Shown piece by piece: positions 14,720-27,330 of a stretch of DNA of 64,000 nt. Both the position numbers and the translations under genes were made by a program. Where the stretch lies: contig BSYO01000002.1 in NCBI GenBank assembly GCA_033239525.1, forward strand, positions 27,634,068-27,698,067, written 5' to 3'. Each line of letters opens with the position of its first letter. The stretch's first letter is position 1. Below the pieces are notes generated by a model. The model was not told where the DNA came from. It made no database searches and worked only from the letters and a program-made list of their open reading frames with translations. The DNA comes from Nepenthes gracilis. Its lineage: Eukaryota; Streptophyta; Magnoliopsida; Caryophyllales; Nepenthaceae.

Positions 14720-15772
14720 TGAGATTAATTCTATAAATTTGTGCTTAATTTTCTGTTTTTTTTATTTTAATGATTATTAACCTTATAAATTAAAAAAAAG
14801 AGAGATAGAATGTAATAATTTAAATTCTTAAATTTAATTGACAGGTGTTGTGATTTACAACTAATATACCACAAGGAGTTTATAAATATGGGTAAAAATT
14901 ATTATTATTTATTGACATATGATGATATTTTAAAATTATGAAAATATATTGAGAGATGTATCAAATTTGTCAATAATTTTTTAGACATAGGATCCAAATT
15001 ATTTATTAAAGTTTATTTAGCTTAATTAGAACTTATCTGCAAGTGTTATCTAAATATATTTTTCTATAAATCTAAAATTATTAGGCTATTCTTTTGAAAG
15101 ATAAATGTCATCAATTTTATTTTAGTTTTAGCTAAAAATTACATATTAGAGCAAATGACAAGCACATTTGAGGGGGGCCCAAAGTGCTGATCCAGTGGCG
15201 CCTATGCTTGAAGAGCACTTGACAGGTGTTCGAGCACCGATTTACAGTATAAAAATACATTGCCGTATTTTTGTGAATAACTACTTATGTTTTCTGAGAT
15301 CTAAAGTGCCGTCTTTAAGACAAAAAAAAGAGAAAGATGGAGAAAAGGAAAAAGAGGAAGATTTAAGTATCCGGTTGAATTTTAAATCATATTTTAATTC
15401 CTATTGATCTTGAGTATGCTGTTATTGGAGTTAAGAAGAACGTTATACTGATTATATTTTTATTATTTCATCTTATACTCATCGTTATTCGATTTATTTA
15501 ATACAAAGTATTGAATTATTATATTTTATTAGAGTTTGTATAACCAAACTTTTACATAATAGAGATATTTTGAATGTATCATTTCAAAGTTTTTCACTTT
15601 GATTTTAAAAAGGATTTTTCATGTAAAATTGTATATTCTTTATTATTTATAATTTTTATTATTTACTCATTATATATTATCGAATAATTTTTATGATTCA
15701 AATAAACGAGCTATATCCTAACAAGTTTATCTGAAATTTGAGTTGCAATACATTTGTATAATCTAACTCACA
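14720..15772 (+). mobile_element. Candidate solo LTR, gypsy-like
   Basis: A TG...CA-bounded segment of 1,053 bp flanked by ATAAT on both sides (14715-14719 and 15773-15777). At 15,165-15,260 it has a GC-rich patch with a GCGCC motif and a TATA-like AGTATAAAAATAC. A purine-rich tract follows at about 15,325-15,362. The same order (GC-rich patch, AGTATAAAA, purine tract) recurs at 62,200-62,400. Five matching AT-only bases can occur by chance in this DNA, so the borders are tentative, although the internal structure is LTR-like. Confidence 0.35.
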
Positions 15773-15777
15773 ATAAT

Positions 15778-17658
15778 GGAGATTTTGGACTCTTGGATCC
15801 CATAATTCTTAGCCCCATTTTCAATGAGATTTCCCAGTTAAAATTACTTATATATTGTGTGATAATTTGGTCTATTTATTAGCTTCCTATCATTTTTGCA
15901 TAAAAGATAGATTAATTATTCTAAGGTTTCGGGATATTACCCCATCAAATTATGCACAACTCCACCTCCTCGTCTCAGAAAGAATGTTAGCGTGTTTGTT
16001 TACTAAAGGAAATCTAAGATTATGTATGGGGACTAAGTGATAGAAACCTCCTCAAAAAGAGAATTCAAGTGACTAGATCTAGACGTTTATTTACCAAAAA
16101 TATATGTTTTTACAAAATCGTAAAATCATATATAAAGATTAATGATTGCTCAATACTGAAAGGTTAAAAAAATTGATGACCAGATGACAGGAATGCAGTG
16201 ATTGAAACCCTAGTAAATGACATCCATAACTATAACGATTATGAAATTGTAAAATCCTAATCCACACAAATGGCATAATAATACGAGAAAAGAGAATTAT
16301 GAAAATTATATTGATTCTAATTTTCTTTATACCTTTAGAAAAACACGAATAAAAACTTCTCTATTATAGATATACAGACATTCTTATAATCATAAACAAT
16401 CCATCAATTATTTTATTTAACTGACTTAAACCAATCTAGTCACAAAAATGATGACATTAGGGATACCGTTTGAACACCTCATTGACACATTTGAATGATG
16501 TAATATTTTATTTATTCATATTACAGGATACACATAAAAATATATGGATAATGGACGTCACTTCACTCAAAGGTATCGTAAGAGTGTTCGTCGGGTATCC
16601 CCAAAACATTTTCCTGCGTAGAAACATCAAGTATTTATGACCAAACTAACAAAAAAATACACAGTTAACTTGCACTCATTTACAAAGCTGCAGATTTAGA
16701 GAACAAAGCACAACCAGTTTCTCATAATAAAGCTCATCAACATCACCAAATCTTCAAATCAAAGCAAATAAAATGTCAAATATTTAAGATCTATACCATA
16801 TTATTAGAACTAAATGAGTAGTATTTTTGCATGCTGCTCCAATAAGTGGAAACACCCAATTTATAAAGATGGTAAATTTCAAAAAAAAAAAAAAAAGGGC
16901 TAATTGAGTACAAGGAAATAAGAGATTCAGTAAAGTGCATTATTAGATCAGCACCTTTACACTTGCATCAGTTCATCCTCTTAGGAGCACAAAATGTACA
17001 AAGCAGGAGTGATTTCACCGTGTCTGAAAAACCTCATCTTCTTAGTTCCTGGGCCCTGTTAAATGGTTGTCACATGTATTGGTTAATTTTGTCAACTTAA
17101 AGCAGCCCGAGTTTTCCACGGGCAATGAGTTACAACAGGCAAGACAATACGAAAATCTTCATTGCCTTCATTATTTCTTAGCCTGCAATATTTGTATTAT
17201 CAGTGAAATATCAATGAATATTCTAATGGATAGAAGTATGAGTGTGCACATGTAAGGTTAGTAAACTTGCTTGATAATTAGCAATTACGCCTTTTAATTT
17301 GAATATTTGATCCGGGTTTCATATTATGAATACCCATCACCAAGGGAATTGTATTTCATTTTACCTTCGGATTTCTGTTGTTATTAGTACCGGTTCAGTC
17401 TTTTTGCATCTTCAGTTTTTCGTTTTCAGGTCCGCCTCTGTTTTTAATAAAAAAAAAAAAAAATTCAAACAAGGGCCTTTTTCCCATTAAACAACCTATT
17501 TTTTTTCCTAACTTTTTACATTACCGTTACTTTTATTTTTCCTTTCACTTAACCACGTATACTTTTCACATATTTGGCACAAGTGAAAACATGAAAATTA
17601 ACATTTCACTAAAATTAATGGATAATGATAAGATACTGAGAAAAATTATCTTGGAAAA
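15778..17658. other. Intergenic or intronic host DNA, no gene established
   Basis: AT-rich sequence with no supported gene. On the - strand, short open stretches after acceptor-like sites (for example near 16,560-16,620 and 17,095-17,185) could be terminal exons, but I could not connect or identify them. Confidence 0.4.
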
Positions 17659-17663
17659 GAGGC

Positions 17664-18439
17664 TGTTGTAGCAAAACGGAAGACACGGTGACCGCTTGGA
17701 CAGACAACTCGGATGCCAACAGAGATGAGCTCTCGGACGGACGGATAACAGTGGAGATAGAATAGGTGAGAAAACACACACACGAGATTTTAACTTGGAA
17801 AAACCCTTCTTAATTAAGAAAAAAATCACAAAAGAATACACTATAAACAGTTGATTGTTTATAAGAATGTTAACTACACAAACCCAAACAAAGAAAACAA
17901 TCACAAGTGTATGTCTCTCAATCTCTCTAGAAAAGTGTCTCTCTCTCTATCTTTACAACAAAAGCTTGCCAATAGCTCTTTCTATGCATACACAACTAAT
18001 GCTCACACACACCACTAACAAAGGGCACAAGTATATATATATATACAAGAGACCTAGTGAGCGCTCAGCCACCCTAACAATAGGGTGGCAGGACCACGCC
18101 TCCTAGACCTGCCACAGCAGACGCACGCTTGGCGTGCAGGGTGGCAGGCCTGCCACCAATTGGAAGCTGTAGCTGCCTCAAACTTTCAATCAGGGTGGGT
18201 CAACTGCCCACCTGCAAACGTGGCTATAGTAGATCTACGGAGAGAGAGAGAGTCAACGCCTAGACATTCAGAGTCCTCGTTTATATCTTTAGCTACCTCT
18301 CGGACATGACTCATTCAACAGGTCCTCGTCCATTTTGACAGACTTCTCAGACTTATGTTCTTGGACCTCTCCAATAGTTCGCGTCCATTTTCTTCCACAT
18401 GTCCGGGGACAAAACCCCACGAAGGGAGTGACCCCAACA
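17664..18439 (-). repeat. Copia-1 3' LTR
   Basis: 776 bp, with TGTTG at the left and CAACA at the right on the + strand. It aligns with 22473-23259 along its whole length. Distinctive shared parts are the GACACGGTGACCGC start, a TATATATA stretch and the CCCCACGAAGGGAGTGACCC end. Confidence 0.93.
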
Positions 18440-18452
18440 AACTTCCCCTCAC
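18440..18452 (-). other. Copia-1 polypurine tract
   Basis: On the - strand this reads GTGAGGGGAAGTT directly before the LTR start TGTTGGGG, the expected place for plus-strand priming. Confidence 0.75.
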
Positions 18453-18884
18453 GACCGAGTGGGAGTGAAGTTAGTCAGACTGACAATGTCACAACAAGCT
18501 TCTAGCTTTCCCTTTGGCAAAACTTTGGTCAACATGTCCAAGCCATTGTCATCCGTCCAGACCTTTCCAATTGATAGCTGCCCATCATCAAAAACATCTC
18601 TCATCCAATGATATCGAACATTAATGCGCTTTGATCTGGAGTGAAATGAGGAGTTTTTGGACAAGTGAATGTCACTTTGGCCATCACAAAGGACCTTGTC
18701 CGTTTCTTGCCTTAGAACCAATTCTTGGACGAATCTTTTCATCCAGAGCATTTCCTTGCAGGCTTCGGTCATGGTAATGAACTCTGCCTCCGTAGTCGAA
18801 AGGGCAACGCACTTCTGCAACTTGGACTATCAGGAGACTGCCCCTCCTGCAAATTTCACCAAGTATCCGGAAGTTGATTTTTGA
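18449..18884 (-). pseudogene. Copia-1 RNase H domain (end of pol)
   Basis: C-terminal part of the copia polyprotein. It contains the family motif ALSTTEAEFITMTEA, followed by LWMKRFVQEL, then a degraded CDGQSDIHLSKN region (normally C-D-x-Q-S-A) and a KINVRYH-like stretch, ending in a stop at 18449. The domain would cleave RNA in RNA-DNA hybrids. A small break separates it from the reverse transcriptase. Confidence 0.85.
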
Positions 18885-20110
18885 GAGTCAACGTCCCCGA
18901 CCATGTCTGCGTCCGTGTACCCAACCAGTTGAAACTTCTCCCCTCCAAAATGCAAACCCATCTTTGAAGTCCCACAGAGATATCTGAAAATTCACTTTAC
19001 CGCGAACCAGTACTCCATTCCTAGGTTTGAGAGAAACTAACTGATAAGACCAACTGCATGAGCAATGTCCGACCGTGTACACACGGCCGCGTACATTAGA
19101 CTACCTACGGTCGAGGAGTAAGGAATCTTACTCATGTGTGCTTTCTCTGTGTTCGAGGACGGACACTGCTGCTTGCTCAGCTTAAAGTGGCTGGCAAGAG
19201 GGGTACTGACAGGGTTGGAGCTTTCCATGTTGAATCGCTGAAGCACCTTTTCAACATAGTCTTCTTGGGACAGCCAGAGCTTCTTGTCCCCTCGGTTGCG
19301 AAATATTCCGATCTCGACCGTCATTGGTCCGAGGTCCTTCATGGCAAAAAGATCGATTGCTCTTTTTCACCTTGATTCGAGCATCTGCTCTGTCCGACTG
19401 ACAGCATGTCGTCCACATAAAGGAGGAGGATGACGAAGTCGTTCTCGGAAAATCTCTGGACAAAGACACAGTGGTCGGAAGTAGTCTTATGTTATTCTCG
19501 TTCGACCACGACAGACTCAAACTTTCGGTACTATTGTCTCGGAGCCTTACTTCAACCCGTACAAGCTCTTCTTCAAACGACAGACTAGTTCTTCCTTTCC
19601 CTTGACCTCGAACCATTTTGATTGTTCCATATAGATCTCTTCCTCAAGATCACCATGAAGAAATGCTGTCCGGACGTCCAGTTGCTCTATCTTCAGATCC
19701 AAAGCTGCTGCTAGTCCTAGCACCACACGTACCGAGAACATTTTAACAACAGGTGCAAAAATTTCATTAAAGTCAACACCCTTGCGTTGTCTAAAACCCT
19801 TAACCACAAGCCGTGCCTTGTATCTTGGGTGCAAAGTGTCCTCGGTCGTCTTCAATCGGAAGACCCATTTGTTCTTCAAGGCCTTCTTCCCCTTGGACAA
19901 CTTAGCCAGCTCAAAGGTATAGTTCTCATGAAGGGAGGTCATTTCTTCTTTCATGGCCTTAAACCATTTGTCCTTCTGAGCACTGCTCATGGCTTCGCCA
20001 AAGTCCTTAGGTTTTCCTGCATCAGTGAGTAGGACATACTCACTTGCTGGTAGGCGTACGGACGAATATCTCTCCCTGGACGATCGTCTTACGGGGGCCA
20101 CCTCGGCCTG
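18885..20110 (-). pseudogene. Copia-1 reverse transcriptase
   Basis: Copia-type reverse transcriptase. It begins with WFKAMKEEMTSL, continues through KNKWVFRLK, ARLVVKGF and QLDVRTAFLHGDLEEEIYM, and carries an intact catalytic YVDDM at about 19,395-19,410. The thumb region (MKDLGPM, then LSQEDYVEKVLQRF) lies at 19,180-19,342, and SLMYAAVCTRSDIA near 19,060-19,110. At least two frameshifts break it, near 19,550 and 19,340. Confidence 0.9.
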
Positions 20111-20245
20111 TTGAGGTACTTAATCTTCAACTTGATTCTCCTGAGGCGTTAGAACCACCTCATCATTGTTGGCGCCCATTAGTGGTCCGCAGACCTCGGA
20201 CTCAAGAGGTACTGGACGGACAGCTTCAACATCAACTCTGTCCAT

Positions 20246-21345
20246 TTAGAAAGTGTTGGGTTGAGACTTCTTCTCTTTCCCAATGTCCTCGATCGTCGCT
20301 TCCTCAACAAAGACCACGTCACGGGGATCGACCAACTTCTTTTTCACTGGGTCATAGAACCTATACCCAAGCTCATCCTCGCCGTAGCCCAGAAAGACAC
20401 ATTGCTTTGTCTTTGGCTCTAACTTGCTCCTCTCATCTCTCGGAACATGAACAAAGACTTTACAACCAAATGTCCGAAGATGGTTGTAAGTTGACTCCTT
20501 CCCGGTCCAAATCCTTTCTGGGACTTCCCCTTCCAAAGGCTTACTTGGCGACCGGTTGATCACGTGGGCGGCCTTCTTCATGGCCTCGGTCCAAAAGGAT
20601 CTCGGAAGCCTGGCCTCAGATAACAAGCACTTGACCCTTTCCATCAGGATGCGGTTCATCCTTTCAGCCACGCCGTTCAATTGTGGCGTCTTCGGGTGGA
20701 GTCCTCGATGTTTGATGCCATGTGTTTTGTAATAGGTATCAAAGGTCCCAATGTACTCTCCACCGTTGTCACTCCGAATGGCCTTCAACTTCCTCCCGGT
20801 CTCAACTCAACGAGGACATGAAACTGCTCAAAGATTCCCGCAACCTGGTCCTTGGTTTTGAGCGGGAACACCCACAGCTTCCTCGAGTAATCGTCAATGA
20901 AGAAGACAAAATATTGTACTCATTCAAAAGACCTTTCTGGGAGGGGTCCACACACATCTGTGTGTACGAGTTCTAGGACCTCGGACCTTCTGGATGATAC
21001 GTCTCCTTGAAAGGAGACTCTCCATTGCTTCCCCGCTATGCAGTGAGAGCAAGTACTCGGCCTTTCTTCATCCAACTTTGGGATGAGACCCTTCTTGGCC
21101 AGATGACTCATGCCTCTCACACTCATGTGTCCGAGCCTTTTATGCCACAGGCTCGAGGACTCCATACATCTTGTGGCATTCACCTTTGCCACATCGGCCT
21201 TGGCTTTCAGCACATAAAGGTCTGAGATCTTTCCTCCTGGGGAAACCACCATGGATCCCTTCGTCAGCTTCAAATTACCGTCATAAAAGACGCTGTAGTA
21301 GCCTTCGTCATCAAGTTGTCCTACTGAAATGATATTCATACGAAT
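20246..21345 (-). pseudogene. Copia-1 pre-integrase and integrase
   Basis: Starts with the zinc-binding pre-integrase part LWHKRLGHMSVRGM...CSHCIAGKQ (20,990-21,200). The catalytic core keeps its acidic residues: D in HTDVCGP, D in RSDNGGEY and E in NGVAERMN. The typical downstream FLGYGEDELGYRFYDP stretch is at about 20,340-20,400. Between the two halves, near 20,790-20,920, the frame is disturbed. The region is recognisable throughout but cannot make one continuous protein. Confidence 0.9.
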
Positions 21346-22442
21346 ATCTGAGACATGTCAGACGTCCCTCAATAGCAGTTGGGCTCCATTATTTGTTACT
21401 AAATAGACGTCGCCGCGTCCAATGATATTGGACGTCTCCATGTTGCCCATCTTCAACACTCGAGGGCACTCAGAGTGTAAGTAGAGAACAGCTTTCTCCT
21501 AGAGGTGACATGTATGGATGCGCCATAATCCACCACCCAGTTAGAGGCCTGTTCGGCCACGGTCACAGAGTCCTCAGACTCGCAGGCCAAAAGGAGGTCA
21601 CCTCCTGTGACAACAGAGACTGAGGACTCTTCCTCACCATGTCTCTTTTCACCCCTATCTTTTCCAGCATTTTCACGCTTCCACTTGTAACAAAATCTTT
21701 TGATGTGCCCCTTCTTGCCACAATGATGACACTACATGTTCTGGTACCGAGAACGTGACTTACTCCGCCCTTTGTCTTCAGATTTTGGGCCACGTCCTCG
21801 GCTCATTCCCATCGATTTGGTGACAAGGACCTCGGAGTACTAAGAGGTGGAAGTATCCTGAGACCGCCGTCTCATCTCCTCGTTCAACACCACTCTTTTA
21901 GCCATTTTCAAAGTCACCATGCCGTTAGGAGCTGTGTTGGCGATAGTGATCCTCATGACCTCCAATGAGTTCGGGAGGGTCGCTAAGAGCCAGAACCCAA
22001 GCACCTTATCCTCAAATTTGATCCCCATGCCACTTAGGTGATCAACACAGCCCTGGAATTCGTTCAGGTTATCAGTGACAGATGAGCCGTCATTGTACTA
22101 AATCTGCATGAGCTTCATCAAGTGAAAGATTTTGTTATTGCTGGTCTTGGAGGCGTATAGTTTCTGCAATTTCTTCCACAATGTCTTGGCATTCGTCTCT
22201 CCTCTAACGTGGTTGTACACGTTATCATCTACGAACTGCTAGATATAGCCGCACACTTGCTTGTGTTCCAACGTCCACTTCTTGTCCGATTTTGCCGCCG
22301 GCTTCTGTGTGGCAAAAATCGGATTGTGTACAGACTTCACAAAGAGCAAGTCCGACATCTTGCTCTGCCAAGTGTCAAAATTGGTTCCATTTAAGCAAGT
22401 CATTTTGCTCCCGACCTCCATAGCAGCCAGTAACAAGGCCAC
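21346..22442 (-). pseudogene. Copia-1 Gag and protease
   Basis: Gag starts near 22,442 with MALLLAAMEVGSKMTCLNG, then NFDTWQSKMSDLL, a typical copia Gag N-terminus. A CCHC zinc knuckle (C-x2-C-x4-H-x4-C, reading CHHCGKKGHIKRFC) lies near 21,680-21,725. The protease active site WVVDYGAS lies near 21,505-21,545; the usual DSGAS serine is changed to tyrosine. Several stops and frameshifts interrupt the frame. Confidence 0.85.
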
Positions 22443-22456
22443 CGTTCAAAGAACTA

Positions 22457-22470
22457 TGTCTTTAATATCA
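22457..22470 (-). other. Copia-1 primer-binding site (decayed)
   Basis: On the - strand, two bases after the 5' LTR, it reads TGATATTAAAGACA. This matches 10 of 14 positions of the usual plant copia site complementary to initiator Met-tRNA (TGGTATCAGAGCCA). Three of the four mismatches are transitions. Confidence 0.6.
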
Positions 22471-22472
22471 TT

Positions 22473-23259
22473 TGTTGGCGCAAAACGAAAGACACGGTGA
22501 CCGCTCGGATAGACCATTCGGATGCCAACAGAGATGAGCTCTCGGACGAACGGGCAACAGTAGAGATAGAATGAGTGCGAAAATACACACACGGGATTTT
22601 AATGTGGAAAGACCTTTCTTGACTAAGAAAAAAACCACAAAAGAATGCACTATAAACAGTTGATTGTTTACAAGAATGTTAACTACACAAGCCCAAACAA
22701 AAAAATAATCACAAGTGTATATCTCTCAATCTCTCTAGAAAAGTGTCTCTTTCTCTCTCTATCTTTACAGCAAAAGCTTGCCCATAGCTCTCTCTATGCA
22801 TACACAAGTAATGCTCACACACACCACAAACAAAGGGCACACGTATATATATATACAAGAGGCCTAGTGAGCGCCCAGCCACCCTAGCAGTAGGGTGGCA
22901 GGACCACGCCTCCTAGGCCTGCCACAACAGACGCACGCCTGGCATGTAGGGTGGCAGTCCTGCCGCCTATTGAAAGTTGTAGCCACCTCAAACTTTCAAT
23001 TTACAACTTCCAATCAGGGTGGGTCAACTGTCCACTTGCAAACGCGGCTGTAGCAGACCTATGGAGAGAGAGTCAATGCCTAGGCATTCAGAGTTCTCGT
23101 CCATGTTTTTAGCTACCTCTCGAATATGACTCATCCAATAGGTTCTCGTCCATTTTGACAGACTTCTCGGACTTATATTCTCAGACCTCTTTAATAGTCC
23201 GCGTCCATTTTCTTTCACATGTCCGCGGACAAAACCCCACGAAGGGAGTGACCCCAACA
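22473..23259 (-). repeat. Copia-1 5' LTR
   Basis: 787 bp, homologous to 17664-18439 with numerous substitutions and small indels. It carries the same TGTTG...CAACA ends. Confidence 0.93.
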
Positions 23260-23264
23260 GAGGT

Positions 23265-24821
23265 ATCATCATTCAATATTTGTACACAAAGCAAACACGC
23301 TGCCAAGCTGCATTGCATCCTGTCAATTGGTTTACAGTGTCTCTTAATGCAGATTGACACGAGTGAAACACACAAATGTCTTTCTATGAGAATGGGATAG
23401 ACCAATGTATAGAAAAAATACTTACAGATAACATATTTCATATCTTTGTCCACCAGGCATATTAGATCCGGAGTTCAAAAAATGGAATATCATTTATGCT
23501 TGCTGGTGGCATATGTTTTACACGGTGATTGAGATGAAAACTACTTTCCAAGGGAAACATTCTACTCATTTTCAAGGCCCCATTCAGATACAAGAAAGCC
23601 TAGCAGAATAATAAATTAGAGGCCAGAAAATCTGAAGAAAATGAAAATTTCGAGAGAAGTGTGACCATTATTTACTGACTTTTATTTTAAAAACTATTCT
23701 CCATCATTGACATTTTTTCTGTTTTTTTAAATCCGAATAGCGGCCAATTGGACATCCTTTTTTACAATAACATTAAATGAGCTCTAAATCAGTTATCCAC
23801 ACGTATTATAAACCAAAAAGCATTTTGGAAAGTAATGAAGTGACTAATTATGATACAACAGAGCCAACAAATAAATCTCAGAAAAAAGTGCCCACAAAAT
23901 GAAATTTAATTTAGAGAAACAAAAGATAACGCTATACGACGGGTTGAAGAAAACAATTTAAGCCATGTCATACTTAGTAAGGATGCATATCTACAAAAGA
24001 CACAAGTTGCGGCCCCTACTCATCAATGACCAACACTCAAAAGACAATAATTTTGTCCCTTCAGTCTTAAGGTTGCTTGAAAGATTTAGCTAAAAACTTA
24101 TATTTCCTTATCATATCTTTTACAACCATCCATTTGCGGGATTTTTGTTAACTAAGAGAAAGATGAAACCTATGAACGATAAGTCATAACCACCAAACCC
24201 TTTTCGCTGAGGTAACTGAGCTAGTTCAGCATTTTGTGTATATCTTTTGAACAACCGGAAAAACCATTTAGTAAAAGATATGTTTAAGCGGTGTTCGTTT
24301 CTACTGAAATTATATAGTTCCCGAGATTAAATAATTAGATTGCTGAAATCAAATACTTTGCTAGGCCTTCAGAGATGTTCTATATTTCAGTTTTAACCAA
24401 CATTCATCATTACTTCATACGAAAACAGGATTTACAATATTCTCATTATGTTTCCAAAGTTTCAGAATTGTAGCTTTAAATGGGAGGCATAGGAGGCATA
24501 CAGGATATGATCTGATCGATTGGATTCTAACACATTTGCAGAGACAAAGTGCATGCTGAAAAATGGTTTCTTTAAATATCTACTTATTGAACAAGAGATG
24601 GTACTGAGATTAAAAGGCACTAGATCATTATTAATATGCAAAATGAACAAGGCCTTAAGCGCTGAAATCTTGATAACAAGGTCATTCCCTTTCAACTTTC
24701 GGGAATTTAAGCTTTTAATGCCCTTGCTAAAAGCTAGAGGAAAGAGCCAATTGTAAATAGGAAGAGCATGTAGAACCCATGATATTAATGACACTCATCT
24801 ACGATTGTTAATTTAACAAAA
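23265..24821. other. Host DNA between two transposon blocks
   Basis: AT-rich, no gene recognised on either strand. It is bounded by the Copia-1 target duplication on the left and the nested transposon block on the right. Confidence 0.45.
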
Positions 24822-25507
24822 GGGTTACCCCTGACTCAGAAATTTTAGGCCAAATCAAAGGCAGGTAAGGCTAGCATGGAAGGCCACCTATATATTCTGT
24901 CTTTTATAGATAAGGTTGCTCACTATATTTTGTTACCCATAATTTTGGATGCAATTCCTCAAATTGTCAAATATATTAGGATGCTTGAATATATTACAAA
25001 GTCTAATCAAATCATTCAAAGGGGAGGGTCACTACATCCAAACATTTCCTGTCAGTGAAAAGGAATTTTCAATAGCAAATCTTCTTGTCTGGAGTTAGGT
25101 AGAATATCAAATAACAAATCTAAAGGTAGTGACCACAATCTCAACACATACATGTGAAAATGCACGGCCTAATGTAAGTTTCATACTCATTTTCATACAC
25201 ATACTAATAGAAAAATACACAGTGTCCGAAATTTACTTATTTTTTTAGAAAATGATAAAGCCCAAAATATCAATAGAAACAGAATAAAACCTTCAAACAA
25301 TAAGTAAAATCGTTATGCATGTATAGGAAAAATAAACAGGCTAGTTAAAAGTGCACATATGAGCTTAAAACCTTCAAATCGGAACAAAACATTATAAGAT
25401 ACAAAATTAGACAAAGGATAGAATTAGAAGATACTTGCCTCGATCTTATACCCAACAGATTTAACAAAAGGATGTTCCGAGGTACCCGATCCGAGCTTTT
25501 TCTCTCC
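24822..25507 (-). mobile_element. Antisense fragment of the LTR family seen at 27331-29806
   Basis: About 690 bp that aligns in reverse orientation with part of the solo LTR at 27331-29806 (roughly 28,060-28,750 there). Shared landmarks include AGATAAGGTTGCTCACTATAT, CAAATCAAATCAT, and AGATACTTG followed by a GTCCCGA/GTTCCGA region. The homology stops abruptly at about 25,507, where gypsy pol sequence begins. No LTR terminus is present, so this is a truncated piece. Confidence 0.8.
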
Positions 25508-26670
25508 TATTGGCGAAGACTGTATTCCGAACGAGGCATGGGCACTATGAATTTTTAGTTATGCCATTTGGATTGATTAATATCTCTGCAACTTTTATGG
25601 ATTTGATGAATTGGGTATTTCAGCCTTATTTGGATAAATTTGTGGTGGTATTTATTGACGACATATTGATTTACTCGAAGAGTTACGATGATCACGAAGC
25701 ACATTTGAAAATTGTGCTTCAGACACTTCGAGAAAGGAAATTATATGCTAAGTTGAAAAGTGTGAATTTTGACTTGAGAGAGTAGCATTCTTAGAACATA
25801 TCATATCGAAGGGAGGCATTTCTGTGGATCTTAAAAAGGTCAAGGCTATTGTTAATCGGAATCAACTTACTACAGTGACTAAAGTTCGGAGTTTCCTTGG
25901 GACGAAATGATATTATCAAAGATTTATGAAGAATTTTTTCAGAATTGCAGTACCGCTAACTCAATTAACGAAGAGGGAAGTTAAATTTGTTTGGACTGAT
26001 AAATGTGAGCAGAGTTTTTAGGAGTTAAAAGAACCGGCTGACTACTGCTCAAATCCTGACAATTCCTAAGAGATTTGGCAGATTTATGGTTTATTGTGAT
26101 GCATCAAGGAGGGATTGGGTTGTGTACTGATGCAGTATGGAAAGGTAATAGCGTATGGGTCGAGGCAACTGAAGGTCCACGAAAGGAACTACCCGATCTA
26201 AATGTCCTATCCATCCGGGAATCAATAAAATGTATCATGATTTGAAGAAAATATTTTGGTGGCGAAATATGAGAAGGAAAATTATGGCTTTTGTGAAAAA
26301 ATATATGATTTGTCAACAACTAAAAGCCAAGCATAGGAAGCCATCCGACTTATTGCAGCCATTGTCTACTCTAAGTTAGAAATGGAAGGATATATCAATG
26401 GATTTTGTGATGGGATTACTGTATACTCCAAAGAATCGTGATGCAATTTGGGTAATTCTTGATTATCTTACAAAATCGGCATATTTCTTGGCCATGCGGG
26501 TGACTTACTCAAGGGATTGGTTAGCCCAAATATATATTAATGAGATAGATTACATGAGATTTCGGCATCTATTGTGTCTGATTGGGACCTGATATTTGTT
26601 TCAAAATTCTGAAAAAGTTTACATTGTGAATTGGGGACAGACTTGAAATTTAGTACAACTTATCATTATG
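25508..26670 (+). pseudogene. Ty3/gypsy RT-INT fragment, Tekay-like
   Basis: The reverse transcriptase part has [17 protein letters not shown] and the catalytic [13 protein letters not shown] (25,640-25,690). The frame then shifts, and a short RNase H remnant reads to about 26,180. The integrase follows with SHPGINKMYHDLKKIFWW, a C-x2-C-like finger (only CQQL is visible), and WKDISMDFVMGL with the first catalytic Asp near 26,400. It ends near 26,670 in KFSTTYH-like sequence. RNase H is internally shortened and stops are frequent. Confidence 0.85.
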
Positions 26671-26859
26671 ATTAATGACGGGTTTTAGGATGTAGTCCGT
26701 CACAGCGGTTTTCCTTTATATATATATATATCTCCAACCAGTGCTCGGTGCCCCTCGGGGGCCCTTCGAACACTACGCTGCAACTTCGATTTTCTTCAAA
26801 TTTTATAATATTAAATTAATTTTTATCACGTCCAAAACTACCCAAAATCTCAACTAATA
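26671..26859. other. Unassigned transposon-like sequence
   Basis: A short segment between gypsy integrase and copia integrase remnants, with a (TA)n run near 26,720 and a GC-rich patch at 26,738-26,775. It probably contains a junction of nested insertions, but no terminus is visible. Confidence 0.4.
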
Positions 26860-27330
26860 TTAAAATAATCCATACGAAGATTCAAGATATTACAATTATT
26901 AGACATGGTGCAGAGTATGCTTTGCAGTTCCAATCTTCTGAAATGATTGTGGACTGAATCTGTTAAAATAGCAGTATATATATTAAATTGTGTTCCGACG
27001 AAAATTGTTTCAAAAACTCATTTTGAGCTTTAAAAAGGTTGGAAACCGAGTTTACGATATATATGGGTTTGGAGATATCCGTCCGAAGTAAGAGTTTACA
27101 ATTCACAAGTAAATAAGTTGGATTCAAGGACCAGAAGTAGATATTTTATTGAATACATTGAAAAGCCTAAAAAATAGATATTTTACTGTTCATCTCATAG
27201 AATTAGGATTATGGAATCAATAAATGTAAAATTTAATGAGAATGACTTAATAAGTGGGAGTAATCGATCCAGAAACAATTTCTGATATTGATCATTAAGA
27301 TTCTCAACCTTCTATTTCATATGATAAATT
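26860..27330 (+). pseudogene. Copia-2 integrase C-terminal part (left half)
   Basis: Degenerate copia integrase. LLDMVQSML leads to SVKIAVYILN, then FEL(x)KGWKPSLRYIW and a SRYFIEY-like stretch, then VKFNENDLISGS. The reading is cut at 27330 by a solo LTR and resumes at 29807. The 5' LTR, Gag and most of the integrase of this element are missing. Confidence 0.8.

Larger units (their letters stand above)
17664..23259 (-). mobile_element. Copia-1: Ty1/copia LTR retrotransposon, probably Tork/Tnt1-like
   Basis: Full-length 5.6-kb element read on the - strand, with two LTRs (22473-23259 as 5' LTR, 17664-18439 as 3' LTR), a decayed primer-binding site, a polypurine tract and Gag-PR-INT-RT-RNase H order, which defines copia. 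The flanks GAGGC (17659-17663) and GAGGT (23260-23264) form a 5-bp target duplication with one mismatch. The LTRs differ at many positions and by small indels, and the coding region has frameshifts and stops, so the copy is inactive and not recent. The Tork/Tnt1 assignment is an inference from the protein motifs. Confidence 0.92.
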
